From JANXVY01 sp031365425 (GTDB lineage: Bacteria > Pseudomonadota > Alphaproteobacteria > Rhizobiales > Hyphomicrobiaceae): 64,000 nt of DNA. Positions within the stretch are counted from its first letter, which is position 1. Each line of letters begins with the position of its first letter. Shown here one piece after another: positions 62,320 to 64,000 of this stretch. The translations under genes and the position numbers were made by a program. A model generated the notes under the pieces. The model worked only from the letters and a program-made list of their open reading frames with translations, made no database searches and was not told the origin of the DNA. The stretch covers positions 5,589 to 69,588 of the forward strand of contig JANLYB010000251.1 of assembly GCA_031365425.1 (NCBI GenBank), written 5' to 3'.

Positions 62320-62730
62320 AGTTCTGATCGAGCGCCTTCAGGTTGCCGGGACGGCCAGCGGCCGCGAAAACAGGACGGTATCGAAAGCAGTCATGGCTCG
62401 AGAGTTGGTCTCGACTGGCCGCCCGATCTTTGACGTAACGCGAGGCTGCGTGCTGCCGCGCACAAACTTGCAAAGACAGTTACCGAATTGGGGTCACAGA
62501 CGAGCTGGCATTTGGCCCTTTTGAGGGCAGCCCGAAAGGCGAATTGGCACAGCGTGCTTTAACGACTCGCCGCCTGGGTTTCTATTTCAATCGCCAGCGT
62601 CAATAAGCATCGTAAAGCGCGAATGACCTTCATCCACAAGTTTCAATTATCTATATCAGCCGCAGGCCGTTATCGCCATGGCACGCATTGCCACGCCGAT
62701 GGTGGTATATCGGCCTACAGTTTTTCGTCA
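62320..62730. other. Intergenic region between the symporter and the ABC exporter
   Basis: A 411-base gap upstream of the leftward ABC permease gene and downstream of the leftward symporter gene. I see no gene and no unambiguous promoter. The part near 62580-62700 is AT-richer, which suits the symporter 3' end and upstream control of the exporter operon. Confidence 0.4.
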
Positions 62731-64000
62731 TTAACTCAATGTGTTGGCGCTAACTCCAGCAGACTTTGCTGCTGGAACACGGTCGAAGTTGGCTAGTGCG
62801 ACATAGACGGCCAGCGATGATACGATGGCGATCAAATAAGGCGTCTGCAAGCCAAAGCCGAAGCGCGCAACGATCCAGATGCACATGCCCGCAACGAGCG
62901 CGCCGTAGGCGCTGGCTGGCCCGCCATAGCTCGTATAGAGGGCGAAGATTGCAACCACAAATACGCCTGCGCTTCCAAAAGCCGAGGCAATTTCGACGAG
63001 ATCGTGGATCCTTTCGCTGCTCAGTGACAGCAGATAGGCAACGAACGAGAGCGCCATTACGGTTGCGCGCACCACCCATAGCTTTTGACGCGCCGGCAAA
63101 TCCGGCAGGACGCGAAGCACAATGTTGTGGGAGACCTGAGAGGCCGGACCGTGAAGCGCTGAATGGACCGTCGATAGGATCGCAGAGATGATCGCGCCGG
63201 CAAAGGCAATCCTTAGCGCGCTCGGGAGGTAAGTTTCGGCAAGCCTGGGGACGATTTGTTCAGGTTCGGACAGTCCGGGGAGAACCGCGGCGCCTTTCAG
63301 GCCCAAATACACCGGCATCAGACCGACGAGGAGGTACATCACCGCACCGATACTCGTGCCGCCAGCAGCCACACCTCTTGAGCGGCTTCCCAGGAACCGC
63401 GAAATCAATTCAACGGAGACGACCGTGCCGCAAATGGGAATGAGCAAGGTTTCCAGCCATTTCAACATTCCGGCTGCTTCCGCCATCCTTTCAGGCTGAG
63501 AGGGGACCCCAACCGGCTGAACGGTCGAGCCGGGGATTTGCCACACGACAATGGCGAGAATAACCAGACCGATGATGACCGCCAATCCTTGGATAACGTC
63601 GGTCACGGAATCAGCCAGGAGGCCGCCGACGATGGAATAAGCGGCCACGAGGATAGCTGCGATTGTGATTGCCGTCGCCAAACTGAGCGACGAATTAGCG
63701 CTCAAGACTTGGCCAAACGCCCGGATTTGTGCGGCGGCCCAAAAAATCGAGCCCGGCAGCAGCATGAGCACGACGAGCTTTTCGACGCCGGGCGAATAAC
63801 GTTGAGCGAAAAGATCCGCAAACGTCGTAAGGCCGCGACTCCACAAAGGAGCGGCAAGACACACACCCACGATCAGCAGGGCGATGCCGTAACCGAAGGG
63901 GTCAACCGTTGCGCCGGTCAGGCCGTTTTCATACACCGCGCCTGCCGATGAGACGATGGCTTCTGCACCAAAGAAGGAAGCAAACACCGAGAACGCGACG
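62731..64000 (-). CDS. Sodium:solute symporter, N-terminus beyond the window
   Basis: At least 422 residues of an SSS-family transporter are visible, with about eleven hydrophobic segments. The motifs GLTTFADLFAQRYSPGVEKLVV, AYSIVGGLLADSVTDVIQGL and AFAGAIISAILSTVHSALHGPAS match the core sodium-binding helices. The substrate is not evident; proline, pantothenate or organic acids are possible. The frame runs off the right edge, so the start is missing. It is downstream of unseen sequence and upstream of nothing on its strand except the intergenic region before the ABC operon. Confidence 0.9.
   Translation of the reverse strand, partial: VAFSVFASFFGAEAIVSSAGAVYENGLTGATVDPFGYGIALLIVGVCLAAPLWSRGLTTFADLFAQRYSPGVEKLVVLMLLPGSIFWAAAQIRAFGQVLSANSSLSLATAITIAAILVAAYSIVGGLLADSVTDVIQGLAVIIGLVILAIVVWQIPGSTVQPVGVPSQPERMAEAAGMLKWLETLLIPICGTVVSVELISRFLGSRSRGVAAGGTSIGAVMYLLVGLMPVYLGLKGAAVLPGLSEPEQIVPRLAETYLPSALRIAFAGAIISAILSTVHSALHGPASQVSHNIVLRVLPDLPARQKLWVVRATVMALSFVAYLLSLSSERIHDLVEIASAFGSAGVFVVAIFALYTSYGGPASAYGALVAGMCIWIVARFGFGLQTPYLIAIVSSLAVYVALANFDRVPAAKSAGVSANTLS

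Noticed and set aside
1..64000. CRISPR arrays, tRNA or rRNA genes, insertion sequences, integrase or phage structural genes
   Set aside because: I looked through the intergenic regions for cloverleaf-type sequence, regularly spaced repeats and transposase-like products and found none.

Overview
The window is about 60% GC with densely packed genes and reads as core chromosome of an alphaproteobacterium of the order Hyphomicrobiales (Rhizobiales). The evidence is gene order: ntrC-ntrY-ntrX-(dat)-hfq-hflX; pepA divergent from lptF-lptG-lptD, followed by a SurA-like chaperone, pdxA and rsmA; and a cytochrome aa3 oxidase cluster ctaC-ctaD-ctaB-coxF-ctaG-ctaE-DUF983-surf1 running into thrC, an M16 peptidase and a RimJ-type acetyltransferase. 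An oxalate module (oxc-frc) would suit a soil or plant-associated, possibly methylotroph-related, member. The genus cannot be fixed from sequence alone.

Layout. 1-7.5 kb: nitrogen two-component genes (end of ntrC, then ntrY-ntrX overlapping by one base), an unknown protein with phage-like motifs, D-amino-acid aminotransferase, hfq and hflX. 7.5-13.3 kb: small secreted proteins, a Nudix hydrolase, a LysE-type exporter, MazG, a membrane protein and PPK2. 13.6-24 kb: leucyl aminopeptidase and the divergent LPS-export/outer-membrane block (lptF, lptG, lptD, SurA-like) with pdxA and rsmA. 24-30.2 kb: a soluble PAS protein, frc, oxc, and a divergent NarL-type response regulator/histidine kinase pair. 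30.3-35.9 kb: an Ada-like methyltransferase, a glyoxalase-fold protein, leuD, small hypotheticals, a peroxiredoxin, a DsbD-N-like periplasmic protein and AlgH. 36-43 kb: a large, apparently degenerate GGDEF-EAL membrane protein coupled to the RimJ-like gene, the M16 peptidase and thrC. 43-50 kb: the aa3 oxidase cluster. 50-59 kb: IalB-like, phasin-like and BcsS-like proteins, a TetR-controlled RND efflux pair with a clear palindromic operator, and a repeat-containing DUF533/TerB-like protein. 59-64 kb: a DevC-DevA-DevB-type ABC exporter operon and a sodium:solute symporter cut by the right edge.

How the genes work together. LptF/G/D and the SurA-like protein build the outer membrane. The cta cluster holds catalytic subunits plus heme and copper assembly factors for one terminal oxidase. 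Frc and Oxc form the CoA-dependent oxalate-to-formate cycle. The TetR, adaptor and RND permease form one repressed drug-efflux unit, and the three ABC genes form one macrolide/lipid-type exporter.

I found no tRNA, rRNA, CRISPR array, insertion sequence or prophage. Most of the window is well-known housekeeping sequence. The points most worth following are the 182-residue protein between ntrX and dat, the regulation of the oxalate module, the probably catalytically dead GGDEF-EAL protein, the LGDIL-repeat protein, and several inverted repeats in intergenic DNA.
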